DNA of 64,000 bases from Deltaproteobacteria bacterium (GCA_027493875.1 JAOSJX010000012.1:416591-480590), one strand, 5' to 3'. Positions 1 through 9,162 are shown, numbered from the stretch's first letter. A program made the numbers and translations. Notes: generated by a model not told the origin, from the sequence alone.

Positions 1-676
1 CCATCCGGCCTCCTCGGGAATGAGCACGTGTACCGGCTCCATCAAATCCTCGTCACGCACGAACGCCGAGCCGAGCAGGTCCGGCACGACGCGCACGGCC
101 GCCTCGCCGCAGCCTTTGTAGAAATAGAAGTCGATGCTCTTGACGTGGAAGGGATGTTCGGGCCGGACCATGATGCCTTCCATCGTGCCGGCCTGAAACG
201 CGACGGAGCCCGTAACCCATTCATCTGAACTCCATTGCAGCGTGACTTCCTCCGCGGCCGTGGGGTCGTCCGCGTCGGGGCAGGTTTGCTCGTAGAGCTC
301 GTTGTCCGTCAGCGGGAGGATCGGGCCAGTCGTCGTCCACGATCGTCGGCTCGTCCACGCATTCCGGCCCGACCGAATCGTCGTCATCGTCGTCGTCATC
401 GCCCAAGTCGAAGCAGTTTTCGAGCTCGTCGCAGTTCCCCGCGGCCGCGACGCACGCTTGCGCGTCGTCACCGAGCCCCGCGAAATAGTCGAGACAGGCG
501 TCCAACGAGTCAAACCCCGAACGCGCCGACCAGCCCGCACTGATCGACGTTGTCGCAAACTGTTCGCCGCCGTCCCCGCCGGCATCATCGTCGTCGTCAT
601 CGTCCCCGCAGCCGCACGCGGCGAACGAGCAAAGCAGGGCCATCGCCAGCAGGATCAGAATAAGCCGGTCGGTCAT
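1..676 (-). CDS. Asp-rich secreted lipoprotein, 3' end beyond the window
   Basis: The protein starts with a lipoprotein signal peptide with a lipobox (FAAC, Cys at residue 21). The sequence CGCG and seven Asp follow immediately, with a second Asp run near residue 95. Between the runs is a short Cys-containing stretch (DACLDYF...CVAAAGNCDELENCF) that resembles a single unit of the Cys repeats in the protein at 38285-39514. GGAGG lies about 6 nt before the ATG. The frame breaks near 305-320, after WPDPP. The continuing frame (LTDNELYEQTCPDADD...) is open to the left edge and contains HPFHVKSIDFYFYKGCGEAAV, a beta-sandwich-like segment. So the gene is one frameshifted, partial CDS. Function unknown; a surface or periplasmic anchor protein is likely. 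Confidence 0.7.
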
Positions 677-719
677 TGGATCCTCCGATGAGGGAACATA
701 ACAGAAAATGGGCTGGTAG

Positions 720-750
720 GTAGTAGATGGTAGATGGTAGATGGTAGGTG
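720..750. repeat. TAGATGG microsatellite
   Basis: Three perfect and one partial copy of the 7-bp unit TAGATGG lie about 45 nt upstream of the start codon at 676. They therefore fall in the probable leader of that lipoprotein gene, where slipped-strand changes could alter expression. Confidence 0.75.
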
Positions 751-870
751 GGGAGAAGGCAAGAAATGGCGCGCGTTGGCGCCATTGGGGATTGCGGATT
801 GAGAACCGAATTTGTCCGCAGATTTCGCCGATTGACGCCGATTGACCGGCAATAGAACGCAGAGAAAATT

Positions 871-973
871 CCGGGGAGCGCCGAGCCCCCGCCTTCGCGG
901 CACGCTATAGCGCCGCTTCGGAGCGGCGGCGGCAGCTCGGCCCAAATGTGGCACGGCCGCCCTCGGTTGTGCA
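871..973. repeat. Dispersed intergenic repeat, long copy
   Basis: This copy shares its left arm (GGAGCGCCGAGCCC) and right arm (AGCTCGGCCCA..ATGTGGCAC..CGCCCTCGGTTGTGC) with the inverted copy at 6435-6505. It carries about 45 extra bases between the arms. A minimal copy lies at 1190-1218. Noncoding; probably a non-autonomous mobile repeat family. Confidence 0.65.
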
Positions 974-976
974 TAA

Positions 977-1421
977 CCGCGTACTCACTTCGGTGAGCAC
1001 GCGGTCAACAGTCAACCGCTTAAAGTTTACGGCGGCGCGCGGACTCAGTGAAGTGAGTCCGCGCGGGTGTTTTTTGGGCCGGTGAGGACACCGGCGCTCC
1101 CAGGGTGCGTGCTCACGACGGAGGCGACAGGTTACAGGTAACAGGTTACAGAAAAGCGCGTACCCAGTGGAGTGAATACGCGGTCGATCCTGGGAGCGCC
1201 GAGCCCTAGCTCGGCCCCTTTTCGGAAGCGCGTGCTCACCGAACTGAGCACGCGGTCAACAGTCGACAGCTTAAAGTTTACGGCGGCGCGCGGACTCAGT
1301 GAAGTGGATACGCGGAAACGGAGCGGTCGGGCACGGTCACCCGCCTTCGCCGAGCTTCGGCGTGGGAACCGGGCACGGTCACGGCTTGGAAAGGCGCGTG
1401 CTCAGTGAGCTGAGCACGCGG
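977..1421. repeat. Six-copy 28-bp REP-like palindrome array
   Basis: Imperfect palindromes of the form GCGCG-nn-CTCA-gtgaag-TGAG-nn-CGCGG occur at 977-1004, 1037-1064, 1156-1183, 1228-1255, 1288-1315 and 1394-1421. The copy at 1037 has a perfect 11-bp stem and the copy at 1394 a perfect 10-bp stem. The first two and the fourth/fifth copies sit in a larger duplicated unit that includes the spacer GTCAACAGTC..GCTTAAAGTTTACGGCG (977-1064 and 1228-1315). Confidence 0.8.
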
Positions 1422-1521
1422 TTCCGATTTTTGAGCCCATAAGCACACCAGCCCAAAAGCCCAAAAGCTCCTTCATCACACATCTCCCCATAGACCGCGA
1501 AGTGAACGGAATGGTGAGTTG

Positions 1522-1660
1522 CCAGTGGCCAGTCGTCAGTGGTCAGGATTTGGCGCGGGACGGCGCAAAATGGCGTGAGGCTTGGGGCATGGGGCTTGGA
1601 AAACATTGTCAGTGGCCAGTGGCCAGTCGTCAGTGGTCAGGGTTTGGCGCGGGACGGCGC
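1522..1660. repeat. 45-bp direct repeat, two copies
   Basis: CCAGTGGCCAGTCGTCAGTG...GACGGCGC occurs at 1522-1566 and again at 1616-1660, with one mismatch and a 94-bp period. It lies just beyond the stop codon of the minus-strand gene at 1693-4064. Confidence 0.75.
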
Positions 1661-1692
1661 GAGGGATTGCGAGATTTCGTTCGATGGTGTCG

Positions 1693-4064
1693 CTACGGCG
1701 TTGACGCGCTCACATTTGTAAAGGCGACGGTCGCAATCGCCCAGCCATCGAACTTCGACCGTGTATAGGCTGCCGAAACAAAGTCCGGAACGGATTCATT
1801 GATCAATGCACTTGAAGCGACGGCTCCGATATCGAGATCGTACAAATCCCATGTACCGGTTGAATCCGTCGCGTAAACCAAGCCCCTGTCGTCGGCTGTC
1901 ACATTGTCTCCAAAATATAAGACATGGTTGTTTCCGGCTTGATCGACACCCAATGTATTTTCGTCAACCGAATAATATCCCCAATCGAAGGAAAAAACGG
2001 ATTCCCACGGCCCCGCGAACGGTCGCGAATAAAGAGAATATTGCCTATCGTGGTAATCAAGGATGACAACACGTGCCTCGCCATCTGGTCCGAGAGCCAA
2101 TGTTGTTCGTTGGGAATAGGAATTGCTCGAATTCTCGATAATCTCGGACGTCCAGGTACCGTTCTCGCGATGGAAAAAGAACATCGCATCACTTTCCGGG
2201 TAATTAAGTTGGCGGGCGACGATGAGGGGATTTTCGTTCTCGTCAAGAATCAGATCGCCGACTTTCGCCGGAGGATCGATCATGTCGTATTCCCACGTTT
2301 CGCCGACCTTTTCCGCGTCGATGATGTGATCTTCCGGTAGTTCCTTGCGGTAGGCGACGCGCGGTTCGGCAAGGGAATTTATCACGATTGTCAGCGAGCC
2401 ACTTTCAAACTCTCCCGTATCCAGCGTTTCCAAATCCCAATTGCCATTGACGGATGCTTTTGCAGCGTAAATGACCGAGGCGTTGTCCGCGGTACGAAAT
2501 ACGGCATGGATGGTTCCTTCATGCCCGACGGCCAACACCTTCTCCATCCAACCGCCGGCCGGTAAACCCAGATCCTCGATGGTCCAGGTGTCGCCATCGC
2601 TGCGCCCGTAATAGAGTTCGTAGGTGTGAGACCGGACCAACAGCGCATGGAGGTTGCCGGCGTCGTCCGCCATCGGCTTGCTTGCCCCGAATTGCAGTCC
2701 GCCCGCGAGCAGCCTCTTTTCCCATTCTCCCGAGGCGTTGGTCAGATAGTAGAGCCCGTCTCGATCCTCGTAATAATCCGCAATGTGAATCGCGTCACCC
2801 GGGCCCATCGCCGCGGAGATGAACAAACCGTCAAAGGCGCGGGGCGGATAGAATTTCGAAATTTCCCATGGACCGTTCCGGTTCGTTGCGTACCGCACGC
2901 CGTTCCAGGACGTGTCGCCGTAAACGATGTGAACGCCGCCCGCCGAATCCAGCATCAATCGAGCGTTGTCGCCGTCCGCTTCTCCCCCGCACCAATCCAC
3001 GACGATCTCGTCCCACGTTCCGCTCTTGTTCGTGACGTAAACCAGCGACGAGCTTCCGTAGAGCGCGTACGTTCCGTGAAGATAACCCTCGGCGTCAACG
3101 GCCAGACTTGTCCCGTAGAATAATTCCTGGTAGGTCACGACCTCTTGGTGCCAGCCGGAAGCGTCATTCCAAAGATGCGAAACGGCATCCGGTTCACTGT
3201 GAAGTTCGTGAAGCGTTCCGTCGGGTCCGAGCGCGAGCGAGTAACCCGCGCGCCATTTCCCGTCAGAGGGGATGATCGTATCGATAGACCACGACCCGCC
3301 CGACTTCGTCGCGTAATGAACGTCCGACGTGGAGTCCTCCCACGCGTAGATGAGATGCGGTTGTCCGCCGGCGGTGACCGTCATGCCGAAATAAACGTCC
3401 CCGCGCGGGAATACTTCGACCGTTTCGCCCTCCCATGTTCCGTCCGCGTTGACCGCGTAGCGGAGAGACAACTCGTCCATGGCGACGTACGCCACATGAA
3501 CTGCTCCATTTGCGTCCACCGCGATGCGCGGCCTTGTTCCGCCGTCCTTGTCGATCATCTCCTGCGTGCGGCGGCCGTCGGGGTGGACGGCGATGTGTTC
3601 GAGGACGGTGCCGAGCATGGTGGCGATGTGCGCGACGCCGTTTTGATCCACGGCGACGTCGATGCCGGTGTTGCCGGCCGTGGCGGCGAAATACTGCCGC
3701 CGGACGACGTCGCCGTCCTGGTAGGGCGGATCGATAGGAACGTCGTGGGATCGGGAAGCGGCACCGGAGTGATCCACGACGGGGTGCAGTCTTCCGTATG
3801 CGCGATGGTCGTGGTGGTCGTTGAGGTTGTGGTGGTGACTCGGGTTGTCGTCGTTGTCGTCGATCCCGTCTCATGGTCAGGGAAATCTTCATCCGGCTCA
3901 AGCGTGTCGTCGTCGCCGTCGCCGGAATCGTCGTCGATGCCGGGATTTATATCGTCATCCGAGTCCGCCCCGGCGCCCGACGAAGGATCGCCGCACCCGC
4001 ACCCGACCAGAGCCAGGGCAAGGAGCAGAACCAGACTGAGCCTATGGACAGACGACAAACTCAA
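1693..4064 (-). CDS. Lipoprotein with poly-Thr linker and beta-propeller-like repeats
   Basis: About 790 aa once a frame break near 3740 is bridged. The N-terminus is a signal peptide with lipobox (LALVGC) and CGCGD, then an Asp-rich stretch and a threonine linker (TTTTTTRVTTTTSTTTTT). The rest is at least nine units of 45-55 residues, each holding a strand pattern of the type AVDxNGxxHIAYv (AVDQNGVAHIATM, AVDANGAVHVAYV, ALGPDGTLHELHS, MLDSAGGVHIVYG, AVGHEGTIHAVFR). This is typical of secreted beta-propellers of the sialidase/NHL/BNR kind. No catalytic Asp-box or enzyme motif stands out, so a binding or structural surface role is inferred. The start is probably TTG. Its 3' end is AT-richer than its 5' end. 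Confidence 0.75.
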
Positions 4065-4240
4065 ACGGCATTCTCCCTATTCTCACTCAAAGAACGCATC
4101 ATTGTTCAACGTCCCTCGCGCAGCGAAAACCAATTGAAGACACACGATACTCAGCGTAGTTGCAGTCACGTACAGACACCCGTAAAAACTGATAATATGC
4201 AAGGTAATAGAACGAACCGTTTCGATATGTCGCACCATTA

Positions 4241-4264
4241 TTGACATCTGTATAAGTAATACAA
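4241..4264 (+). repeat. Left inverted repeat of the IS630 element
   Basis: TTGACATCTGTATAAGTAAT plus four more bases. It pairs with the complement of 5321-5344 with four mismatches and is preceded by TA. Confidence 0.9.
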
Positions 4265-4296
4265 TATAATGGAGCCCTCTTCGTTGGAGGTGTTCC

Positions 4297-5347
4297 ATGC
4301 GTCCTGCCGGTTCCGCGAAATGGCTTTCGGATCGACGCCGCAAAGCGCTGGCCTTTCTCGACGAAGGGCACAACCTGCACGAAACCGCCCGCCTCGTCCG
4401 CTGCGATCCCAGTTCGGTGCTTCGTTGGCGCGATCAACGCGCGGTGGAGGGCGAAAGTGTCTTTGAAGTCAAGCGCGCTTCGGGCCGCCCGCGCAAACTC
4501 ACGGAGAAGCAACGGTCGCGACTGACCACGATGCTCCTGAAGGGCGCGATGAAGCACGGCTACCCCACGGACCTGTGGACCACGCAGCGCATCGCCGACC
4601 TGATCGAAAAGCGCTTCGGCGTGTCCTACCACCGGGATCATATCGGCCGCCTCATGGCCTCGCTGGGCTGGTCGCACCAGAAGCCCGACCGCCGCGCCAA
4701 GGAACGCGACAACGCCGCGATCGAACGCTGGACGCGCGAGGAATGGCCGAGGGTAAAAAAACGCCGAAGATCTGGGCGCCCACCTCGTCTTCATTGACGA
4801 ATCCGGCTTCTGCCTCATCCCGCCCGTCCGCAAGACCTGGGCGCCCAAAGGGCAAACGCCGGTCCTGACGCACCGCTACCGTCATGAGCGGATTTCCGTC
4901 ATCGCGGGCCTCTCCGTCAGCCCGAAGCGCCTGCGTTGCGGGCTGTATTTCGATTTCTCGACGGACAACATCAACGGCGAGGCCGCGGCCGAGTTCCTCC
5001 GGCAACTGCTGAGGCACCTTCCCGGGCCTATCATCGTTCTTTGGGATAACGTCGCCTTTCATCGTTCCCGTCCCGTCAAGGACCTTCTCGCCCGGACCAC
5101 GCGGCTTCACCTGGAAGCCTTCCCGCCCTACGCGCCGGACCTCAATCCGGTCGAGCACGTTTGGTCCGTCGTGAAATCCGACCTAGCCAACGGCCGGCCC
5201 GACGACGTTCACGACCTGCTCGGCGACCTCACGCACCGTATCACGCAAACCGCGCTCTCCCAACGTCGCCTCCGCCGGTGCGTCCACGAAGCCCAGCTCT
5301 CTCTTTTTTTGACCTCGCTATTGCGTTACTTATGCAGATATCAATAA
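4297..5347 (+). CDS. IS630-family transposase (DDE_3), frame change at an A7 run
   Basis: The N-terminal half (4297 to about 4755) holds a helix-turn-helix (HNLHETARLVRCDPSSVLRW) and a second, winged-helix-like DNA-binding region. The frame changes at seven A residues (4755-4761). The downstream frame carries the DDE triad of IS630/Tc1 transposases: HLVFIDESGF, PIIVLWDNVAFHRS and DLNPVEHVWS. Combined length is about 349 aa, normal for the family. Six A residues would give one continuous frame, so this is a one-base indel or needs transcript slippage. A simple -1 ribosomal shift would enter the wrong frame. The stop codon TAA (5345-5347) lies outside the element: TA comes from the target duplication and the last A from the host gene. 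Confidence 0.9.
5321..5344 (+). repeat. Right inverted repeat of the IS630 element
   Basis: Complement of TTGATATCTGCATAAGTAAC plus four more bases, followed by TA. It overlaps the last codons of the transposase gene. Confidence 0.9.
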
Positions 5348-6154
5348 ATTCCGTCTTCCGGAGGTCCCTCGGGATCGACGTCTGGATCGGGTCGCGTCGA
5401 ATAATAATCAGGGCCACACCAATCGTTCACATATTCAGCGAGGTTTCCAATCATATCATAGAGACCCCATGCGTTCGGTTCGAGTTGACCAACTCCCTGA
5501 GGCCAATCTAGGTCTCCCTGTTCTTCACTGTACCAAGCAATATCAATAAGACAGGAGGGGTTGTCGCCGCACGTAAAGCGTGTTGTTGTCCCGGCGCGAG
5601 CTGCGTATTCCCATTCGGCTTCAGTTGGCAGCCGACCACCAACAAGCTCGCAAAATCCCTTGGCCTCGGGGTGTGTCATATGCTCAACGGGACAGTTTGG
5701 GCAATCTTCATAAAAGCTCGGGTTGGAGCCCATGACGTATTCGAATTGCGCCTGCGTGACTTCGGTCGTCATCATTTCAAAATCTTTGGTCAACACGACC
5801 GTGTGTGCAGGTTTTTCATCGGCCGGACAGTCTTCGTCCCCCGGCGAGCAGCCCATTTCGAATGTGCCCGCCGGAATGGGAGCCCACTCGATTTCCGTGT
5901 CGTCATCATCGAGGTCGTCGTCGTTTACGTCATCGTCATTGTCGTCGTCATTTGCATCGTCGTCGTCATCGGCCTGATCATCGTCGGTGTTTCCGCTGTC
6001 ATCGTCATCATCCCCGTCGTCATCCGCTTCCCCGCCCCCACCAACGCGCCCGCTCTCCGGAATCGTTGCTCTGGCAGGAGAGCGAAAGACCGAGCGTTAT
6101 TATGAGAGCGAGCGTGAGAACGCCTGCGAACAGGAACGACCGCAACTTCGGCAT

Positions 6155-6643
6155 GATCGGACCTCCAAGGAAACATTCATTCAGAGCCGCCGGCAGGGCC
6201 GGGACGATAAGAGTATAGCACAAGTAACGAATGAAGGATGAAGGATGAGGGATGAAAAGAGCCACGCCGCAGGCGTGGTGGGGATATGGTGAAAGGGGTT
6301 CCTCCGCGCGGTTCGTTGCCTACGGACGAGCCTTGGTCGGAATGACAAATGGGACATGAAAAGGGGCTCCTGCGCTCGGTAAGCATGGGGCGTGGCTCGG
6401 TCGGAATGACAATGGGGGGAGTGCGTTTGCGGCGGTGCACAGCCGAGGGCGACGGTGCCACATTATGGGCCGAGCTGGGGCTCGGCGTTCCCAGGGGAGA
6501 ACACACCTTTTTTAGGGATGAGCCGCCTCCGCGCCGAGACGGCGCTACGACGTGCCAGGGGAGGAGGGCCGAGTCACGCCTACGGCGTGACGTTCCGCTC
6601 GGGCTCGGCGTTCCCCAGGGCGCGATGAATCGCGCCCGTACAA
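6155..6643. other. Repeat-rich intergenic region, no gene
   Basis: Contains the GGATGAAGG simple repeat (6230-6258), GCCACGCCGCAGGCGTGG-type palindromes (about 6262-6285) and two dispersed repeats. The copy at 6435-6505 is the inverted counterpart of 871-973. The copy at 6532-6620 (CACGCC-ACGGCGTGACGTTCCGCTCGGG-CTCGGCGTTCCC) is the inverted counterpart of 17718-17768. It lies between the 5' end of the SUMF1 gene and the 3' end of the oxidoreductase gene. Confidence 0.75.
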
Positions 6644-8115
6644 TTACTTTTTGGAGAGTTTTTCGGAGAGGAGGTTGGCGGCGGTGCGGGCGGAGATGGC
6701 TTCGCCTTCCATGCCGAGAGCGGGGAGGACGGCGCGGCCGGCGTAGTAGACTTGTTTGTGCGGGGTTTTGCACGCGAGGAGGGCGACGCCGAGGCGGTCG
6801 TCATCAATCGCTTGCATCCACCCCTCGTCCCGTTCACGGCCGTAGAGCTCGAAGCTCTCTTTCGTCGCCACGAAGTCCGTAAAATCGTCGAGGAACGGCA
6901 TCAGGTCCCGCAATTTCGCGTGGATTCCCGCCGAAAGTTTCTGCGCTTCCGCGCTTTCCAGCCGGCCGCCCTTGGGATTCACCTTGATTCGCGCGGCGAT
7001 CAGGCGTTTGCCCTTCGGTGCGAGGCTTTCGTCCCCGGGCGCGGAGAGCGAGAGCATGATGAAGTTGTCGCCGAGCAGTTCGCGTTCCGGGTTGTCGATC
7101 AGCACGAGGTTGGGCTCCATGCCGACGGGCACGACGTTGTCCTCGACGCCGAGGTAGAGGACGAAATCGTGCGTTGCGGGTGGGGCCATTTCGTATTTTT
7201 TTCTTGAAGTCGGACTTGATGGATTTGGGCGCGTGTTCGGTGAAGAAATCCATCGGGTTGCCGGTGAGCAGCACCGTCCGCGCCTTCACGGCTTCTTTCT
7301 GATCCGAGAATTTCATCTCGACGAATTTGCCGAACTCCACGTTCTCGATGGACGGCGTGCGGTGGACGACGCCGCGGTAGGAGGTAATGCGTTCTTTGAA
7401 GATGGATTCGAGGACGTGGACGCCGCCGTCGAGCAGGAAGATGCCGCCGGTGGACAGCCCTCCCGCGAACGCCGCGAGGGCGAGGTTGACGTCGTCCGGG
7501 TACATGGGCAGCAGGGACTGGACCTGCGCGTCGAAGAAGGCGCGCGGCTCCGGTTGGAGGTTTTGCGCGTTCAGGAAGTCGGTGTAGGAGCTTTCGCGCG
7601 CCTCTTTCATGAGCTCGGCATCGTTGGAGAGCGCTTTGCGCACGGCCCAGCTTTCGCCCATGCCGGTGGGCGGGTAGACGACGTCGGTCATGAAGAAGTT
7701 GCGCAGGACGTGGGAGTAGCGGTCCAGCTCGTGCAGCGCGGCCATCATTTTGCCGGAGCCGTTGGGGAATTCGTAGTTGAGCGTTTTGAAAAGCTGGTCG
7801 CGGTCCTGCGGGATATCGACGCGCCGGTCCGGCATGACGACCTGGTAGGCGGGCTCGGCGAGGGTGAAGCGTTTTTTGTCGAGGAAGGGGATGCCGAGTT
7901 CGGTGAAGACCTCGGAGAATATTTGCCCTTTGCCGAAGCCGAAGAAGGCGCCGGGGAAGCGGCGGAGGTGGTAGCCCGCTTTTTTCGATGGAGCCGTCGC
8001 GGCCTTCGACGTCCACGACGAGAACGTTGAGGCCGCGTTTGACGAGCAGCGCGCCCGCCATCAGCCCGGAGAGGGACGATCCGAGGATCGCGACGTCGAA
8101 GAGCATGCCGATCAT
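6644..8115 (-). CDS. FAD-dependent oxidoreductase, phytoene-desaturase-like
   Basis: About 490 aa after bridging frame breaks near 7980 (T6 run) and 7200 (T8 run). The N-terminus ([22 protein letters not shown]) is a Rossmann FAD-binding motif in which GxGxxG is relaxed to GSSLSG. A second-strand acidic residue follows ([13 protein letters not shown]). The C-terminal part ([28 protein letters not shown]) is the usual closing FAD motif of amine-oxidase/phytoene-desaturase-type flavoproteins. The ATG overlaps the stop of purM (ATGA), so the two are co-transcribed. The substrate is unknown; no carotenoid genes are nearby. Confidence 0.75.
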
Positions 8116-9162
8116 GGTTCGACAAACTCCACGGCGGGTTCGTTTTCGGCGCGGGCGGCGATGCGTCCGATTTCCCAGGCCGTTTCGCCGAGGCCGTGCA
8201 GGCGTTCGAGGACGCCGGCGGCTTCGCGCTGCGGGCAGATGACGACGAGGCCGATGCCGCAATTAAAGGTGCGGTACATTTCGGCTTGCTCGATGTCGCC
8301 GTTCTTACGCAGGAAGTCGAAGACCGGCGGGGCGTCCCAGGTGCGTTCGCGGATGACGGCGCGGCTGCGTTCGGGGAGTACGCGCGGGATGTTTTCCAAG
8401 AGCCCGCCGCCGGTGATGTGCACGAGGCCGTGAATGGGAAAATCCTTGAGCAGGTTTTCCACGGTTTTCGCATAAATTTTGGTCGGGGTGAGCAGTTCGT
8501 CGGCCACGGTGCCGCGAAAGCCGTCCGGGCGGTCGTCGACGGTGAGGCCGAGCTGGTCGAAGACGATGCGGCGGACGAGGAGAAGCCGTTGGAGTGCAGG
8601 CCGGAGCCGGCGACGCCGATGAGGACGTCCTGCTCGGAGATGTTGGAGCCGTCGATCATTTTGTCGCGCTCGACGACGCCGACCGCGAAGCCCGCGATGT
8701 CGAAATCGCCGTGGGGGTAGAAGTCGGGCATTTCGGCCGTTTCGCCGCCGACGAGGGCGCATCCGGCGGCTTTGCAGCCGTTCGCGATGCCGCGGACGAC
8801 GTCGGTGGCGACGGCGGTTTCGAGTTTGCCGCAGGCGAGAGTAGTCGAGGAAGAAAAGCGGCTCGGCGCCGCAGGTGATGATGTCGTTGACGCACATCGC
8901 GACAAGGTCGATACCGACGGTGTCGTAACGGCGGGCCATGATGGCGATCTTGAGTTTGGTGCCGACGCCGTCCCGTTCCGGAGACGAGCAGCGGGTTTTT
9001 GTATTTGGTGGTGGACAGGGCGAAGAGCGAGGCGAAGCCGCCGAGGTCGGCCTGGACCTCGGGGCGGAAGGTTTCGCGGACCAAGGGCTTGATATTTCGG
9101 ACGAATTCGTTCCCGGCTTCGATATCCACGCCGGCCTCGCGGTAGGACCGGTATTTTTTCAT
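8112..9162 (-). CDS. purM: Phosphoribosylformylglycinamidine cyclo-ligase (AIR synthase)
   Basis: PurM closes the imidazole ring of 5-aminoimidazole ribotide from FGAM and ATP, the fifth step of purine synthesis, in the cytoplasm. About 350 aa, the family length. Family landmarks are [15 protein letters not shown] at the N-terminus, [38 protein letters not shown] and [16 protein letters not shown]. The gene is read through three frame breaks, near 8985, 8845 and 8585, with sense retained on both sides of each. An essential-pathway gene with three breaks argues that they are sequence errors. It is followed with 4-bp overlap by the FAD oxidoreductase. Confidence 0.92.

Larger units (their letters stand above)
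677..1692. other. 1-kb intergenic region packed with repeats, no gene
   Basis: No credible coding frame is present. The region holds a 7-bp tandem repeat (720-750), a dispersed repeat with GCCGAGCCC/AGCTCGGCCC arms (871-973 and 1190-1218), six copies of a 28-bp palindrome (977-1421) and a 45-bp direct repeat (1522-1660). It separates two lipoprotein genes on the minus strand, so it must contain the promoter of the gene at 1-676, but I cannot point to it. Confidence 0.8.
4241..5344 (+). mobile_element. Complete IS630-family insertion sequence
   Basis: 1104 bp bounded by 24-bp imperfect inverted repeats (20/24 matches): TTGACATCTGTATAAGTAAT.. on the left and the complement TTGATATCTGCATAAGTAAC.. 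on the right. It is flanked by the dinucleotide TA at 4239-4240 and 5345-5346, the target duplication expected for IS630/Tc1-type transposition. It carries a single transposase gene in two frames. It sits inside the SUMF1 lipoprotein gene. The conserved ends and intact flanks suggest a fairly recent insertion. Confidence 0.92.
4099..6154 (-). pseudogene. SUMF1/formylglycine-generating-enzyme-fold lipoprotein gene, split by an IS630 element
   Basis: The start is ATG at 6154 behind GGAGG. The signal peptide ends in lipobox LSLSC. After a G-rich frame break near 6045 comes an Asp-rich linker (ADDDGDDDDSGN...NDDDVNDDD), then a SUMF1 domain: IPAGTFEMGC, FEMMTTEVTQAQFEYVMG, LPTEAEWEYAARAG and WGLYDMIGNLAEYVNDW. 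The reading frame is cut at ..EDGIY (5347) by the insertion at 4241-5344. Removing the element and one TA copy joins GGA ATT TA/T GGT in frame and restores GIYGATYRNGSFYYLAYY...SSIGFRCARDVEQ-stop (4099-4238), the expected C-terminus of the fold. Such lipoproteins are usually non-catalytic binding or structural relatives of FGE. The gene is now inactive. Confidence 0.9.

Noticed and set aside
977..1421. CRISPR array
   Set aside because: The repeated unit is palindromic, variable and spaced irregularly (60 to 119 bp) without unique spacers of constant size; no cas genes are present.
3145..4137. Plus-strand open frame with Val/Ile-rich runs opposite the propeller lipoprotein
   Set aside because: The Val runs are the complement of Asp- and Thr-codon repeats on the other strand.
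4755..4761. Programmed -1 ribosomal frameshift in the IS630 transposase
   Set aside because: A -1 shift at A7 leads into a frame without DDE motifs; the catalytic frame is +1, so slippage of another kind or an indel is required.
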